14,165 nucleotides of DNA. It comes from CAZOVK01 sp964583165 (GTDB lineage Bacteria > Bacillota > Clostridia > Lachnospirales > WRAX01). The stretch spans positions 1 through 14,165 of the forward strand of contig CAZOVK010000061.1 in the NCBI GenBank assembly GCA_964583165.1, in the 5' to 3' direction. The notes below the pieces were generated by a model. That model searched no databases and was not told where the DNA came from. It saw only the letters and a program-made list of their open reading frames with translations. Below are positions 1-7,544 of the stretch, one piece after another. A program made the position numbers and the translations under genes. Position 1 is the first letter of the stretch, and each line of letters opens with the position of its first letter.

Positions 1-3
1 AGC

Positions 4-1122
4 ATGATTAGGCTTCTGATATCCGTATTCTTGACCTGCACGTTCATTCTATGCGCGTGCAGTGGTGAAGCAGTGCCTGTTGGAAACATTCAATCATCAA
101 CTCCAACCACAGCGACCCCCTCACCTACTCCGATACCTACAGCTACACCAACGCCTACACCGGCACCCGAACCTACACCAACGCCGATTCCCGAGTGGAT
201 AAGCGCGTCAGAACAGGAGTTAGTGCCTAACGAAGTGGGTACAATACTTATTGTGATGTACCACGGGATTTTCGAAGAAGAGCCGAAAGACCAAAGCTAT
301 CACCGCTCAGTCGCGAACTTCAAGAAGGATTTGAACGCACTCTACGAGCGCGGATACAGGCTTGTCAGCATCAACGACATCTTAGACGACAACTTAGATA
401 TCCCCTACGGCTACACGCCGTTTGCGATTACGTTTGACGACGGCTTGAAATCAAGTTTTTCGCTGGAAGAGAATGAGAAAGGCGAGTTAGTGCCCGTACC
501 AAACTGTGGGCTTGACATACTGGAACACTTTTGCAACGAACACCCGGACTTCGGGCGCGGCGCGACATTCTACATAAACGCCAACCCGTTTTCGGGCGAG
601 GGTACGATTGCCGAACGCCTGAGATACCTTGTAGAGCACGGTTATGATATAGGGAATCACACACGTAACCATGTGTATCTAAACAAAGAAAACGCCGCCA
701 CCATTGCGGCTGAGTTCGCGTATGTAGACAAGCTCATTCGCGATAGCGTGCCCGGTTATGTGCCACGCGGTATAGGGATACCGTATGGCATTCGCCCGCT
801 TGAGGAGTTACGTTACCTGCTTGAAAGCGGCGAAACCGAAGGTCATAGTTACAAATATGACTATGCGCTCGCCGTCGGGCAAAACAGCAACTCCGTAAGC
901 CCTTATGACATCGACTACTTCCCAATGAACCTGCCGCGCACCCGCGGTTCACAAGACGACACGGGCAAAACCGACCTTTGGGGTATGCTTGAAAGGCTCG
1001 ACCAACACCCTCAACGCCGCTATATCTCAGACGGCAACCCCGAAACAGTCACGGTTCCCGCCGCGTTTGAGCAGTATGTGAATATAGACGCGCTAAACGG
1101 CAAATCATTGGTTGTAAAATAA
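4..1122 (+). CDS. NodB-type polysaccharide deacetylase lipoprotein
   Basis: Predicted secreted, membrane-anchored carbohydrate deacetylase of carbohydrate esterase family 4, probably acting on peptidoglycan or another surface polysaccharide. The 372-residue product starts with a short hydrophobic signal and a lipobox ending at Cys19 (LCAC). A Pro/Thr-rich linker (about residues 33-63) precedes the NodB domain. Visible NodB motifs are TFDDG (143-147, catalytic and metal-binding Asp), HTRNH (His219 and His223, metal ligands) and R255...IPYG (259-262), resembling the RxPY motif. The usual metal and catalytic residues are therefore present, so it is probably active. The start lies 3 bases from the left edge, so its ribosome site cannot be seen, but the signal peptide looks complete. 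A thioredoxin gene follows after 23 bases. The exact substrate cannot be told from the sequence. Confidence 0.85.
   Translation: MIRLLISVFLTCTFILCACSGEAVPVGNIQSSTPTTATPSPTPIPTATPTPTPAPEPTPTPIPEWISASEQELVPNEVGTILIVMYHGIFEEEPKDQSYHRSVANFKKDLNALYERGYRLVSINDILDDNLDIPYGYTPFAITFDDGLKSSFSLEENEKGELVPVPNCGLDILEHFCNEHPDFGRGATFYINANPFSGEGTIAERLRYLVEHGYDIGNHTRNHVYLNKENAATIAAEFAYVDKLIRDSVPGYVPRGIGIPYGIRPLEELRYLLESGETEGHSYKYDYALAVGQNSNSVSPYDIDYFPMNLPRTRGSQDDTGKTDLWGMLERLDQHPQRRYISDGNPETVTVPAAFEQYVNIDALNGKSLVVK
143..185 (+). repeat. Short direct repeat in the Pro/Thr linker
   Basis: The 13-mer CTACACCAACGCC occurs at 143-155 and again at 173-185, inside the low-complexity stretch that encodes the TPTP-type linker of the deacetylase. 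It is the kind of short repeat that lets linker length vary by slippage or recombination. No function beyond the linker is implied. Confidence 0.6.
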
Positions 1123-1145
1123 AACATAAATTCATGGAGGCATAA

Positions 1146-1460
1146 ATGAAAATATTATCCAGTCAGGAATTTAAGACAGAGGTTTTGGGCAGTACAAAAC
1201 CCGTTGTAGTAGACTTTTTCGCAACATGGTGTATGCCATGCCGTATGCTTGCGCCGATAGTTGACGAACTCGCTAAAGATTGGGCAGGCAAAGTGGATTT
1301 CGTCAAGGTTGACATCGACAAATGCCCCGATTTGGCGACTAATTACGCGATTATGTCTGTGCCGACGCTCATGCTCTTTAACGGCGGCAAGGCGATTGAC
1401 GCGGTTGTAGGCGTAATGCCGAAAAACGCCATCGAGCGCCAATTCGGTAGCCGCATATAA
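1146..1460 (+). CDS. trxA: Thioredoxin with WCMPC active site
   Basis: A 104-residue single-domain cytoplasmic thioredoxin, a dithiol-disulfide reductant for protein substrates. The active-site motif is W-C29-M-P-C32, preceded by the usual FFATW. The cis-proline loop SVPTLMLF places Pro73 opposite the redox pair, and the Asp in VVDFFA is the buried acid seen in thioredoxins. The canonical motif is WCGPC; Met in the middle should alter redox potential or substrate choice. A good ribosome site, GGAGG (1136-1140), lies 5 bases before the ATG. Its stop overlaps the start of the next radical SAM gene as TAATG, suggesting translational coupling. No signal peptide is present, so it acts in the cytoplasm even though the gene upstream encodes a lipoprotein. 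Confidence 0.9.
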   Translation: MKILSSQEFKTEVLGSTKPVVVDFFATWCMPCRMLAPIVDELAKDWAGKVDFVKVDIDKCPDLATNYAIMSVPTLMLFNGGKAIDAVVGVMPKNAIERQFGSRI

Positions 1461-3328
1461 TGGAAGCGTTCTTACCTATTAACGCCGCCGAAGCCAAAGC
1501 GCTTGGCGGCGTAGATTTTTGGGTAGTGACGGGTGACGCTTATGTTGACCACCCGTCATTTGGCGCGTCTATGATTGCGCGCTATCTCGAACATCTCGGC
1601 TACAAAGTGGGCATTATCGCCCAGCCCGACATCAAAAACGCTAAGGTGTTCGCCGAGTATGGTATGCCACGCCTGGCGTTTCTCGTCACGAGTGGCAATA
1701 TCGACAGCATGGTTAATAACTATTCTGTCGCGAAGAAAAAGCGCAACCGCGATTCATACAGCCCCGGCGGTAAGTTCGGCGCAAGACCCGACCGCGCTTT
1801 GACCGTCTATTGCAAGGCAATTAGGCGCACCTACCCAGACGCGGCGATTATTATCGGCGGGCTTGAAGCGAGTTTGCGGCGACTTGCGCATTATGACTAC
1901 TGGTCAGACAGTGTGCGCCCGTCTGTGTTGGTTGAGAGTGGCGCGGATATTTGTGTTTACGGCATGGGCGAGTTGGCGATTAAAGAAATCGCGGCGCTTC
2001 TGGAACGCGGCGTGCCCGTTTCTACTATAAATAATGTGCGCGGAACGGTTGTTAAATCGGATAATCCCCCGCGCGTTGAACATATTACGCTACCCGAATA
2101 CCAAAAAATCAAGGAAGCTTCGGCTAAACAGCTCTACGCGGATTCTTACGCGATTCAGTATGAAAACAACGACCCCATAACAGCGAAAACACTCGTTGAA
2201 CCTTACGATAGATTTTACATCATACAGAACCCGCCCCAACGACCACTAACTACACCAGAACTGGACGCTATTCACGAGCTCAAGTTTACGCGCCGCGCCC
2301 ACCCAAGTTATACGGAGCCGATACCCGCTATTGAAGAAATCAGTTTCAGCCTTGTGTCTGTGCGGGGTTGTTTCGGGGGTTGTTCGTTCTGTGCGCTGAA
2401 CTTCCACCAAGGTCGCATTATCCAAGCGCGAAGCCATGATAGCCTAGTCCGCGAAGCCGAGCAGCTTACACGCGACGAGAACTTCAAAGGTTATATTCAT
2501 GACGTGGGTGGGCCGACGGCGAATTTCCGTCAGCCGTCATGCAAGAAACAGCTTGAACACGGCACATGTCCCAAAAAAGCGTGTTTATATCCGTCCGTTT
2601 GTAAGCAAATGGACGTGACACATACGGACTATCTGGAGTTATTACGAAAACTTCGCGCTTTACCCAAGGTCAAGAAGGTGTTCGTGCGCTCAGGCATACG
2701 TTTTGACTACCTCATAGCTGACAAGGACGAGAGCTTCTTCAAGGAGCTCGTGAAATATCATGTGAGTGGTCAACTCAAAGTCGCCCCCGAACATATATCA
2801 GACACCGTGCTTAGGCGCATGGGCAAGCCCACACGCGCAGTCTATGAGAAATTCGCAAAGCGATTCCGCGAGTTATCTGACGCGGCGGGGCTAAAACAAT
2901 ACCTCGTGCCTTATCTCATCAGCTCCCACCCGGGGAGCACGCTTAAAGAAGCCATCGAACTGGCGGAGTACCTACGCGATAACCGCATAAACCCCGAACA
3001 GGTTCAAGACTTCTACCCTACCCCCGGCTCGCTCGCGACTTGTATGTACTACACGGGCATTGACGCACGAAACAAAGAGAATGTCTACGTGCCTAAATCG
3101 CCACACGAAAAGGCATTACAGCGGGCGTTACTGCAATATAGGTTGCCCCAAAACTATGACTTGGTATATGAGGCCCTCACAAAAGCGGGGCGCACTGACC
3201 TAATCGGCTTCGGGCGCGAATGCCTAATCCGCCCACGCGGCGGCGCAAGACCGCCAAAACCCACGCCAAAGCCCGAAAAACCAAAGAAGAAGAGAACAAT
3301 CCGCAACATTCACAAGAAAAAGTCTTGA
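1460..3328 (+). CDS. ygiQ: YgiQ-family (UPF0313) radical SAM protein
   Basis: A 622-residue radical SAM protein of the YgiQ family, whose reaction is not established to my knowledge. The N-terminal part carries the family's hallmark VTGDAYVDHPSFGASMIARYL (split around residues 23-43), and the middle carries a radical SAM cluster motif C304-x3-C308-x2-C311 in a GCFGGCSFC context. Cysteine-rich stretches (KKACLYPSVC) and the motif QDFYPTPGSLAT follow in the C-terminal DUF3362-like region. The end is a basic Lys/Pro-rich tail (about 590-622). The ATG overlaps the thioredoxin stop by one base and has only a weak ribosome site, consistent with coupled translation. Length suits Gram-positive members; E. 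coli YgiQ is longer. Confidence 0.9.
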   Translation: MEAFLPINAAEAKALGGVDFWVVTGDAYVDHPSFGASMIARYLEHLGYKVGIIAQPDIKNAKVFAEYGMPRLAFLVTSGNIDSMVNNYSVAKKKRNRDSYSPGGKFGARPDRALTVYCKAIRRTYPDAAIIIGGLEASLRRLAHYDYWSDSVRPSVLVESGADICVYGMGELAIKEIAALLERGVPVSTINNVRGTVVKSDNPPRVEHITLPEYQKIKEASAKQLYADSYAIQYENNDPITAKTLVEPYDRFYIIQNPPQRPLTTPELDAIHELKFTRRAHPSYTEPIPAIEEISFSLVSVRGCFGGCSFCALNFHQGRIIQARSHDSLVREAEQLTRDENFKGYIHDVGGPTANFRQPSCKKQLEHGTCPKKACLYPSVCKQMDVTHTDYLELLRKLRALPKVKKVFVRSGIRFDYLIADKDESFFKELVKYHVSGQLKVAPEHISDTVLRRMGKPTRAVYEKFAKRFRELSDAAGLKQYLVPYLISSHPGSTLKEAIELAEYLRDNRINPEQVQDFYPTPGSLATCMYYTGIDARNKENVYVPKSPHEKALQRALLQYRLPQNYDLVYEALTKAGRTDLIGFGRECLIRPRGGARPPKPTPKPEKPKKKRTIRNIHKKKS

Positions 3329-3429
3329 TTCTGCTTCGCACACCCTTATATGGTTAGCACGAACTACAAGTATGGCGCGGCGACTTATCTCTTTAATACT
3401 GACATCCCTTTATCGGCGCACGACTTCGC

Positions 3430-3452
3430 GGGTGCTGGGGTGGGCGGGCGGG
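3430..3452 (+). other. Predicted G-quadruplex motif
   Basis: Five G-tracts follow one another: GGG, TGCT, GGGG, T, GGG, C, GGG, C, GGG. This fits the G3+N1-7 rule with three single-base loops, which is a very stable arrangement in vitro for known quadruplexes. It lies in the only gene-free stretch of the first 8.7 kb, about 90 bases before folD and upstream of the possible folD promoter, with the G-rich strand as the coding strand. It might affect transcription leaving ygiQ or entering folD. Folding and function are inference. Confidence 0.6.
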
Positions 3453-3487
3453 CTCTATTGAACAGGTAACGGTTGAAGTTAACCGAT

Positions 3488-3516
3488 TTGTCTGGTGGCA
3501 AGAATTACTCTAAACT
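3488..3516 (+). promoter_or_regulatory. Possible sigma-A promoter for folD
   Basis: TTGTCT (3488-3493) and TAAACT (3511-3516) are separated by exactly 17 bases. Each hexamer matches the consensus at 4 of 6 positions. It lies about 27 bases before the folD start, in the 214-base gap between ygiQ and folD. This would make folD-rimO-pgsA-cinA-recA its own transcription unit. The match is modest and the spacing is the best support. The rest of 3329-3542 holds no gene that I can support, no U-tract terminator and no RNA gene. Confidence 0.3.
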
Positions 3517-3542
3517 AAAATGCAGAACCGAAAGGATAAATT

Positions 3543-4370
3543 ATGGAAACGATACTCATTGATGGCAAGAATGTAGCAAAACAACTCAGACGCGAAATCA
3601 AGGCAGAAGTCACGGCTATGCAGAAGCAACCGACTGCCGTTGTTTTCGTTGTGGGCGACGACCCTGCATCACATGTTTACGCGGCAAGCCAACAAAAGTC
3701 ATTTGCGGCGGCTGGCTTTCGACTTGATATCGTGAAACTGCCCAGCGACATAAGCCAAGACCTGTTTATTGCGCTCCTTAAAGGCGCGTGTGAAGAACCG
3801 GGCATTGACGGCGTGTTTACACATCTGCCATTACCCAGACATATGAAAGAAACGGACGTACTTAGAGCCATTGATGCGCGTAAGGACATTGACGGCGCAA
3901 GCCCGTTGAGCGCGGGGCTTCTCGCGATTGGTCAACCACATCTGACACCCGCCACGCCAACTGCCTGTATGGAACTGCTTCATCGCTATAATATCGAGAT
4001 TTCGGGCAAGAATTGTGTCGTCGTAGGGCGCAGTAATATTGTCGGTCGCCCTGTGGCTCAGATGCTGTTGAACCAAAACGGCACGGTCACTATTTGCCAC
4101 TCACGCACGCAGGATTTGGCAACCGTCTGCCGCACTGCTGACATACTCATTGTCGCTGTCGGCAAGCCCAAACTTATTACGGGTGATATGATTAAAGAAG
4201 GCGCGGTTGTGCTGGACGTAGGTATCCATGAAGACGGCGACACGCTTTGCGGCGATGTGGATTTCGACAGTTGTATGGGTAAGGCTTCGTATCTCACACC
4301 TGTACCGGGTGGCGTTGGCCCTGTAACCGTATGTATGCTCATGAAGAATGTATTGAAAGCGAAGATGTAA
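3543..4370 (+). CDS. folD: Bifunctional methylene-THF dehydrogenase/cyclohydrolase
   Basis: FolD interconverts 5,10-methylene-, 5,10-methenyl- and 10-formyl-tetrahydrofolate using NAD(P), supplying one-carbon units for purine and formate metabolism in the cytoplasm. The 275-residue product has the family's regular length and motifs: the Y46...K52 substrate and catalytic region, KDIDG with Asp117 (equivalent to E. coli Asp121), the nucleotide-binding GRSNIVGRP (162-170), and the C-terminal TPVPGGVGPVT (252-262). The highly conserved QLPLP motif reads HLPLP, so the active-site Gln (E. coli Gln98) is His94 here. Downstream of Asp117 the usual FHPxN is ASPLS. A ribosome site, AAAGGA (3531-3536), precedes the ATG by 6 bases. 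The stop overlaps the rimO start as TAATG. Confidence 0.93.
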   Translation: METILIDGKNVAKQLRREIKAEVTAMQKQPTAVVFVVGDDPASHVYAASQQKSFAAAGFRLDIVKLPSDISQDLFIALLKGACEEPGIDGVFTHLPLPRHMKETDVLRAIDARKDIDGASPLSAGLLAIGQPHLTPATPTACMELLHRYNIEISGKNCVVVGRSNIVGRPVAQMLLNQNGTVTICHSRTQDLATVCRTADILIVAVGKPKLITGDMIKEGAVVLDVGIHEDGDTLCGDVDFDSCMGKASYLTPVPGGVGPVTVCMLMKNVLKAKM

Positions 4371-5701
4371 TGGAGATTTTGAAAGATGTTTGCCTGGTAA
4401 GCCTTGGCTGTGACAAGAATCTCACGGACAGCGAGAACATGCTCGGGCGACTTCGCGCGCGCGGTTATAACCTTGTCGCGAGTGAAGACGACGCCCAGAT
4501 TATTATTGTAAACACTTGCGGATTCATAAAGGCCGCCGTTGACGAGGCCGAGCAGGCTTTACAGGAGGCGCTTAGCTTCAAGCAAGAAGCGTCTTGTAAG
4601 CTGGTCATTGCGGCGGGTTGTATGGTTCAACGTTATAAGGGCGAGTTAGCCGCTAAGATGCCCGATTTAGACGGGCTTCTTGGCGTGTTCGAGATTGACG
4701 CGCTCGTTGATATAATAGAGAATGCGGCGAGGGCGCAGGGTTATGAAACACCCGCGCCACGCTCTACACAAGATGAAGCCATCAAGCCACAACGCGTCGT
4801 CAGTACGCCTAAACACTACGCTTACCTAAAGATAGCGGAGGGTTGCAACAATCATTGCGCATATTGCACTATACCGAGTATTCGCGGGAGATACACAAGC
4901 CGCTCGATTGAGGAACTGGCTGATGAAGCGGAAATCCTCGTTAGAAGTGGTTGTCGCGAGTTGATTCTTGTTGCGCAAGACACGGCTTTATATGGGATTG
5001 ACCTCTACGGTGAGCCTGTCTTACATGAACTGTTGCAGGAACTGTCGGGCATTGACGGGCTGTGGCGTATGCGTATCATGTACGCGTACCCCGAGCATCT
5101 CACTGACGCAGTGATTACGGAAATGGCAACAAACCCGAAAATTTGTCACTATCTCGATTTACCGATTCAACATGCGTCAGATAATGTGTTGAAGCTCATG
5201 GGGCGGCGCAGTACGCAGAAGGATTTGGAGGCGCTGGTAACAAAACTCCGCATAGCTATGCCCGATATAGCGCTTAGGACGACTATAATGACGGGCTTTC
5301 CGGGCGAAACAGAAAAGGATGTTGAAGACCTTCTGAACTTCCTCAAGTTTGCGCGGTTCGACAGGCTGGGTTGTTTCGAGTATTCGCGAGAAGAGGGCAC
5401 ACGCGCCTATGATATGGACAAACAGGTGCCCGAGAATATCAAGAAACGCCGCGCGAAGGACGTTATGAAGGTGCAGGCGAAGATTTCACGCGAAAACCTC
5501 CGCGCACGGCGTAATATGGTGTGTGACGTGATTATCGATTTCGCCGACGAGCAAGGTTACGCGGGGCGTTCATACGCCGAAGCGCCGGACGTTGACGGGC
5601 TTGTACTGGTCAAATCGAAAAATGTGTTGTATAATGGGGATATAGTGACCGTGCGCGTTACGGATTCGGGCGAGCACGACTTAACGGGGGTGCTTTTATG
5701 A
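4370..5701 (+). CDS. rimO: Ribosomal protein S12 methylthiotransferase
   Basis: RimO is a radical SAM enzyme with two 4Fe-4S clusters that adds a methylthio group to a conserved Asp of ribosomal protein S12. From the ATG at 4370 the product has 443 residues. The N-terminal UPF0004 domain has the second-cluster cysteines Cys14 (SLGC), Cys50 (NTC) and Cys84, and the signature KNLTDSENMLG. The radical SAM motif is C159-x3-C163-x2-C166, followed by IPSIRGRYTSR. A TRAM domain closes the protein (about 378-443). An ATG at 4331 is also in frame, but it would lie deep within folD and add 13 residues unlike RimO; the 4370 start puts MEILKDVCLVSLGC in register with the family. It overlaps pgsA by ATGA. 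Confidence 0.92.
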   Translation: MEILKDVCLVSLGCDKNLTDSENMLGRLRARGYNLVASEDDAQIIIVNTCGFIKAAVDEAEQALQEALSFKQEASCKLVIAAGCMVQRYKGELAAKMPDLDGLLGVFEIDALVDIIENAARAQGYETPAPRSTQDEAIKPQRVVSTPKHYAYLKIAEGCNNHCAYCTIPSIRGRYTSRSIEELADEAEILVRSGCRELILVAQDTALYGIDLYGEPVLHELLQELSGIDGLWRMRIMYAYPEHLTDAVITEMATNPKICHYLDLPIQHASDNVLKLMGRRSTQKDLEALVTKLRIAMPDIALRTTIMTGFPGETEKDVEDLLNFLKFARFDRLGCFEYSREEGTRAYDMDKQVPENIKKRRAKDVMKVQAKISRENLRARRNMVCDVIIDFADEQGYAGRSYAEAPDVDGLVLVKSKNVLYNGDIVTVRVTDSGEHDLTGVLL

Positions 5702-6255
5702 ACTTGCCGAACAGGCTAACGATTGCACGCGTTTTCATGATACCCATTTTCTTGCTTGCGCTCTATGGCGGTTTCTTCACGGAGCCGACGGCGCGGGTTG
5801 TGGCTGTAGCGGTCTTTCTTATCGCGAGTGTGACCGACTTTTTAGACGGCTTCCTAGCGCGGCGCATGAACCTTGTCACCGATTTCGGGAAGTTTATGGA
5901 CCCACTCGCTGACAAACTGCTTGTGTGCGCGGCTCTTGTCGCAATGGTTGATTTCGGCGATATAGCGGCGTGGGTGGTCATTGTTATCATCTCACGCGAA
6001 TTCATCGTGACGGGGTTGCGCCTTGTCGCCGCTACGAAGAACGAGGTTATATCGGCGGGCTTCTGGGGTAAGCTCAAGACCGTCAGCCAGATAATTATGA
6101 TTGCGTATGTCCTTCTCAACATGAATTTTGATGGCAACGCGATAATCTCGGGTACGCTCGTCTATATTGTAGTCTGCTTGACTGTGGTTTCGGGCGTGGA
6201 CTATCTTGTTAAGAATTGGAAAATTGTTAAGCCCGTAGATAAACCGTCGGCTTAA
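5698..6255 (+). CDS. pgsA: CDP-diacylglycerol-glycerol-3-phosphate 3-phosphatidyltransferase
   Basis: PgsA makes phosphatidylglycerol phosphate from CDP-diacylglycerol and glycerol-3-phosphate, the committed step to phosphatidylglycerol and cardiolipin, in the membrane. The 185-residue product is largely hydrophobic with several membrane segments. It contains the complete CDP-alcohol phosphotransferase signature: D47-x2-D50-G51-x2-A54-R55-x8-G64-x3-D68-x3-D72, which holds the catalytic metal ions. MNLPNRLTIARV at the N-terminus is typical of PgsA. The ATG overlaps the rimO stop by four bases. The rimO-pgsA-cinA-recA order is widely conserved in Gram-positive bacteria and supports the name. 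A perfect hairpin covers the stop codon. Confidence 0.93.
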   Translation: MNLPNRLTIARVFMIPIFLLALYGGFFTEPTARVVAVAVFLIASVTDFLDGFLARRMNLVTDFGKFMDPLADKLLVCAALVAMVDFGDIAAWVVIVIISREFIVTGLRLVAATKNEVISAGFWGKLKTVSQIIMIAYVLLNMNFDGNAIISGTLVYIVVCLTVVSGVDYLVKNWKIVKPVDKPSA

Positions 6256-6262
6256 TCCGACG
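6245..6262 (+). other. Hairpin across the pgsA stop codon
   Basis: CGTCGG (6245-6250), loop CTTAAT, then CCGACG (6257-6262): a perfect 6-bp GC-rich stem with the pgsA TAA stop in its loop and 3' arm border. There is no T-run after it, so it is not a standard intrinsic terminator. It is followed 10 bases later by a second hairpin. Confidence 0.6.
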
Positions 6263-6271
6263 TGACTGTAT

Positions 6272-6287
6272 GTCGCCTAAAGGCGAC
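6272..6287 (+). other. Second hairpin in the pgsA-cinA gap
   Basis: GTCGCC (6272-6277), loop TAAA, then GGCGAC (6282-6287): a perfect 6-bp stem with a tetraloop, just before the cinA ribosome site (6295-6304). No U-tract follows. Possible roles are mRNA stability, processing or tuning of cinA translation. These are inference. Confidence 0.65.
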
Positions 6288-6294
6288 GGAGAGC

Positions 6295-6304
6295 GAGGTG
6301 GGAG
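6295..6304 (+). promoter_or_regulatory. Ribosome-binding site that sets the cinA start
   Basis: GAGGTGGGAG lies immediately upstream of TTG 6309-6311, with 8 bases after GAGGTG and 4 after GGAG. No such sequence precedes the in-frame ATG at 6270, which is inside the hairpin region. This supports the TTG start. Confidence 0.75.
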
Positions 6305-6308
6305 CAAC

Positions 6309-7541
6309 TTGATAGCTGAACTCTTGGCAGTGGGTACGGAGTTGCTTTTGGGCGATATAGCCAACACAAACGCGCAATTCCTGTCGAAAGAACTTGCGCG
6401 GTACGGTATAACGGTGTATTTTCATACGGTTGTGGGCGATAATCCCGCGCGGATTCAGTCTGCGCTTGATATTGCGTTTGGGCGCGCCGATTTGGTCATC
6501 ACAACGGGTGGGCTTGGCCCCACAATGGACGACATAACAAAAGAAATGTTTGCGGAATATTTCGATCTGCCGCTCATTCAACACGCAGAAACACAGGCAA
6601 AGATTGATGCGTTTTTCGAGAGCCGCGGGCGTAAGCCAACCAGTAACAACAACAAACAGGCGCTCATTATCGAGGGTTCGACCGTCCTGCCGAATGAAAA
6701 GGGCACCGCTCCCGGGATTCTTCTGGAGCATGGCGGCAAGGCGTGTTTGATGTTCCCGGGGCCGCCTTTTGAGCTTAGGGCGGTATTTGAGCACGCGCGA
6801 CCGTTTTTGCGGGCGCATTCGGACAGTATGTTCATATCGAACACGCTCCACCTCTCGGGCATTGGCGAGAGCGAAGCCGAACACCGCGTCCGTGATTTGA
6901 TTGAGAAACAGACGAACCCCACAATCGCGCCCTACGCAAAGGCCAGCGGTGTTGATTTCCGCATTACGGCGCGGGCTAAGGACGAAAGAGAAGCGGCTGA
7001 TTTGATTGCGCCCGTAAAGGCAGAAATTCTGTCGCGTATCGGAGAGTTTCTCATCACAGAGGACGACGAAAAACCCGAAGCACGTATAGTCCGCGAGTTT
7101 GCGGAAAAGGGTATCAAGCTTGCCATAGCCGAAAGTTGCACAGGTGGTTTGATTGCGTCACGTATTACAGACGTGGCGGGCGCATCGGCTGTGCTCGTTG
7201 AGGGGCTTGTTACCTATTCTAATGAAGCGAAAATAAGGCGTTTGGGCGTGAAACCCGAAACGCTTGAACAATACGGCGCTGTTAGTCAAGAATGTGCGCA
7301 AGAAATGGCGACGGGCTTGCTCATACAAAGTGGCTCTGATATCGCCATCAGCGTCACGGGCATAGCGGGCCCCGACGGCGGTACGCCCGAAAAACCCGTT
7401 GGCTTGGTGTATATTGCGCTGGCCGACAAAAACGGCGTTACCGCTTATAAACAACACTTCAACGGCGACAGGGAACGCGTGCGGCTTCGCGCGGCCGCGT
7501 TCGTGTTTGAAAAACTGTTGCGTTGGTCGCAACAAAGCTAG
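6309..7541 (+). CDS. cinA: CinA: competence/damage protein with NMN deamidase domain
   Basis: CinA has an N-terminal MoaB/Mog-like domain (COG1058; ADP-ribose pyrophosphatase activity is known in some members) and a C-terminal PncC domain that deamidates nicotinamide mononucleotide in NAD recycling. With the TTG start it has 410 residues. The N-terminus reads LIAELLAVGTELLLGD, where family members normally begin. TTGGLGPTMDD (about 66-76) and SGIGESEAE mark the first domain. AESCTGG (274-280, catalytic Ser276), TYSNEAK (302-308, Tyr and Lys) and GIAGPDGGTPEKPVG (from about 351) mark PncC. Both domains look intact. It sits directly upstream of recA, as in many Gram-positive genomes. An ATG at 6270 would add 13 residues but has no ribosome site. 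Confidence 0.9.
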   Translation: MIAELLAVGTELLLGDIANTNAQFLSKELARYGITVYFHTVVGDNPARIQSALDIAFGRADLVITTGGLGPTMDDITKEMFAEYFDLPLIQHAETQAKIDAFFESRGRKPTSNNNKQALIIEGSTVLPNEKGTAPGILLEHGGKACLMFPGPPFELRAVFEHARPFLRAHSDSMFISNTLHLSGIGESEAEHRVRDLIEKQTNPTIAPYAKASGVDFRITARAKDEREAADLIAPVKAEILSRIGEFLITEDDEKPEARIVREFAEKGIKLAIAESCTGGLIASRITDVAGASAVLVEGLVTYSNEAKIRRLGVKPETLEQYGAVSQECAQEMATGLLIQSGSDIAISVTGIAGPDGGTPEKPVGLVYIALADKNGVTAYKQHFNGDRERVRLRAAAFVFEKLLRWSQQS

Positions 7542-7544
7542 AAG

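Noticed and set aside
3329..3469. Open frame continuing in phase after the ygiQ TGA, including ATG 3350 and a 39-codon peptide ending at TAA 3467
   Set aside because: No ribosome site precedes 3350, the peptide shows no recognisable domain, the YgiQ basic tail is a natural end, and TGA is used as a stop elsewhere (rimO, hslO, mscL). Chance openness is the simplest reading.
3467..3486. Small inverted repeat CGGTT/AACCG before folD as an operator
   Set aside because: Only 5 bp with a 6-base loop; expected by chance and matching no regulator site known to me.
6270..6308. Upstream ATG start for cinA adding 13 residues
   Set aside because: No ribosome site, the codons lie in the hairpin region, and CinA proteins normally begin at the LIAELLAVG segment, which TTG 6309 with its GAGGTGGGAG site provides.
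6252..6884. A 210-codon open frame on the minus strand opposite cinA
   Set aside because: It mirrors the codon bias of cinA, has no recognisable domain and overlaps the conserved pgsA-cinA junction.
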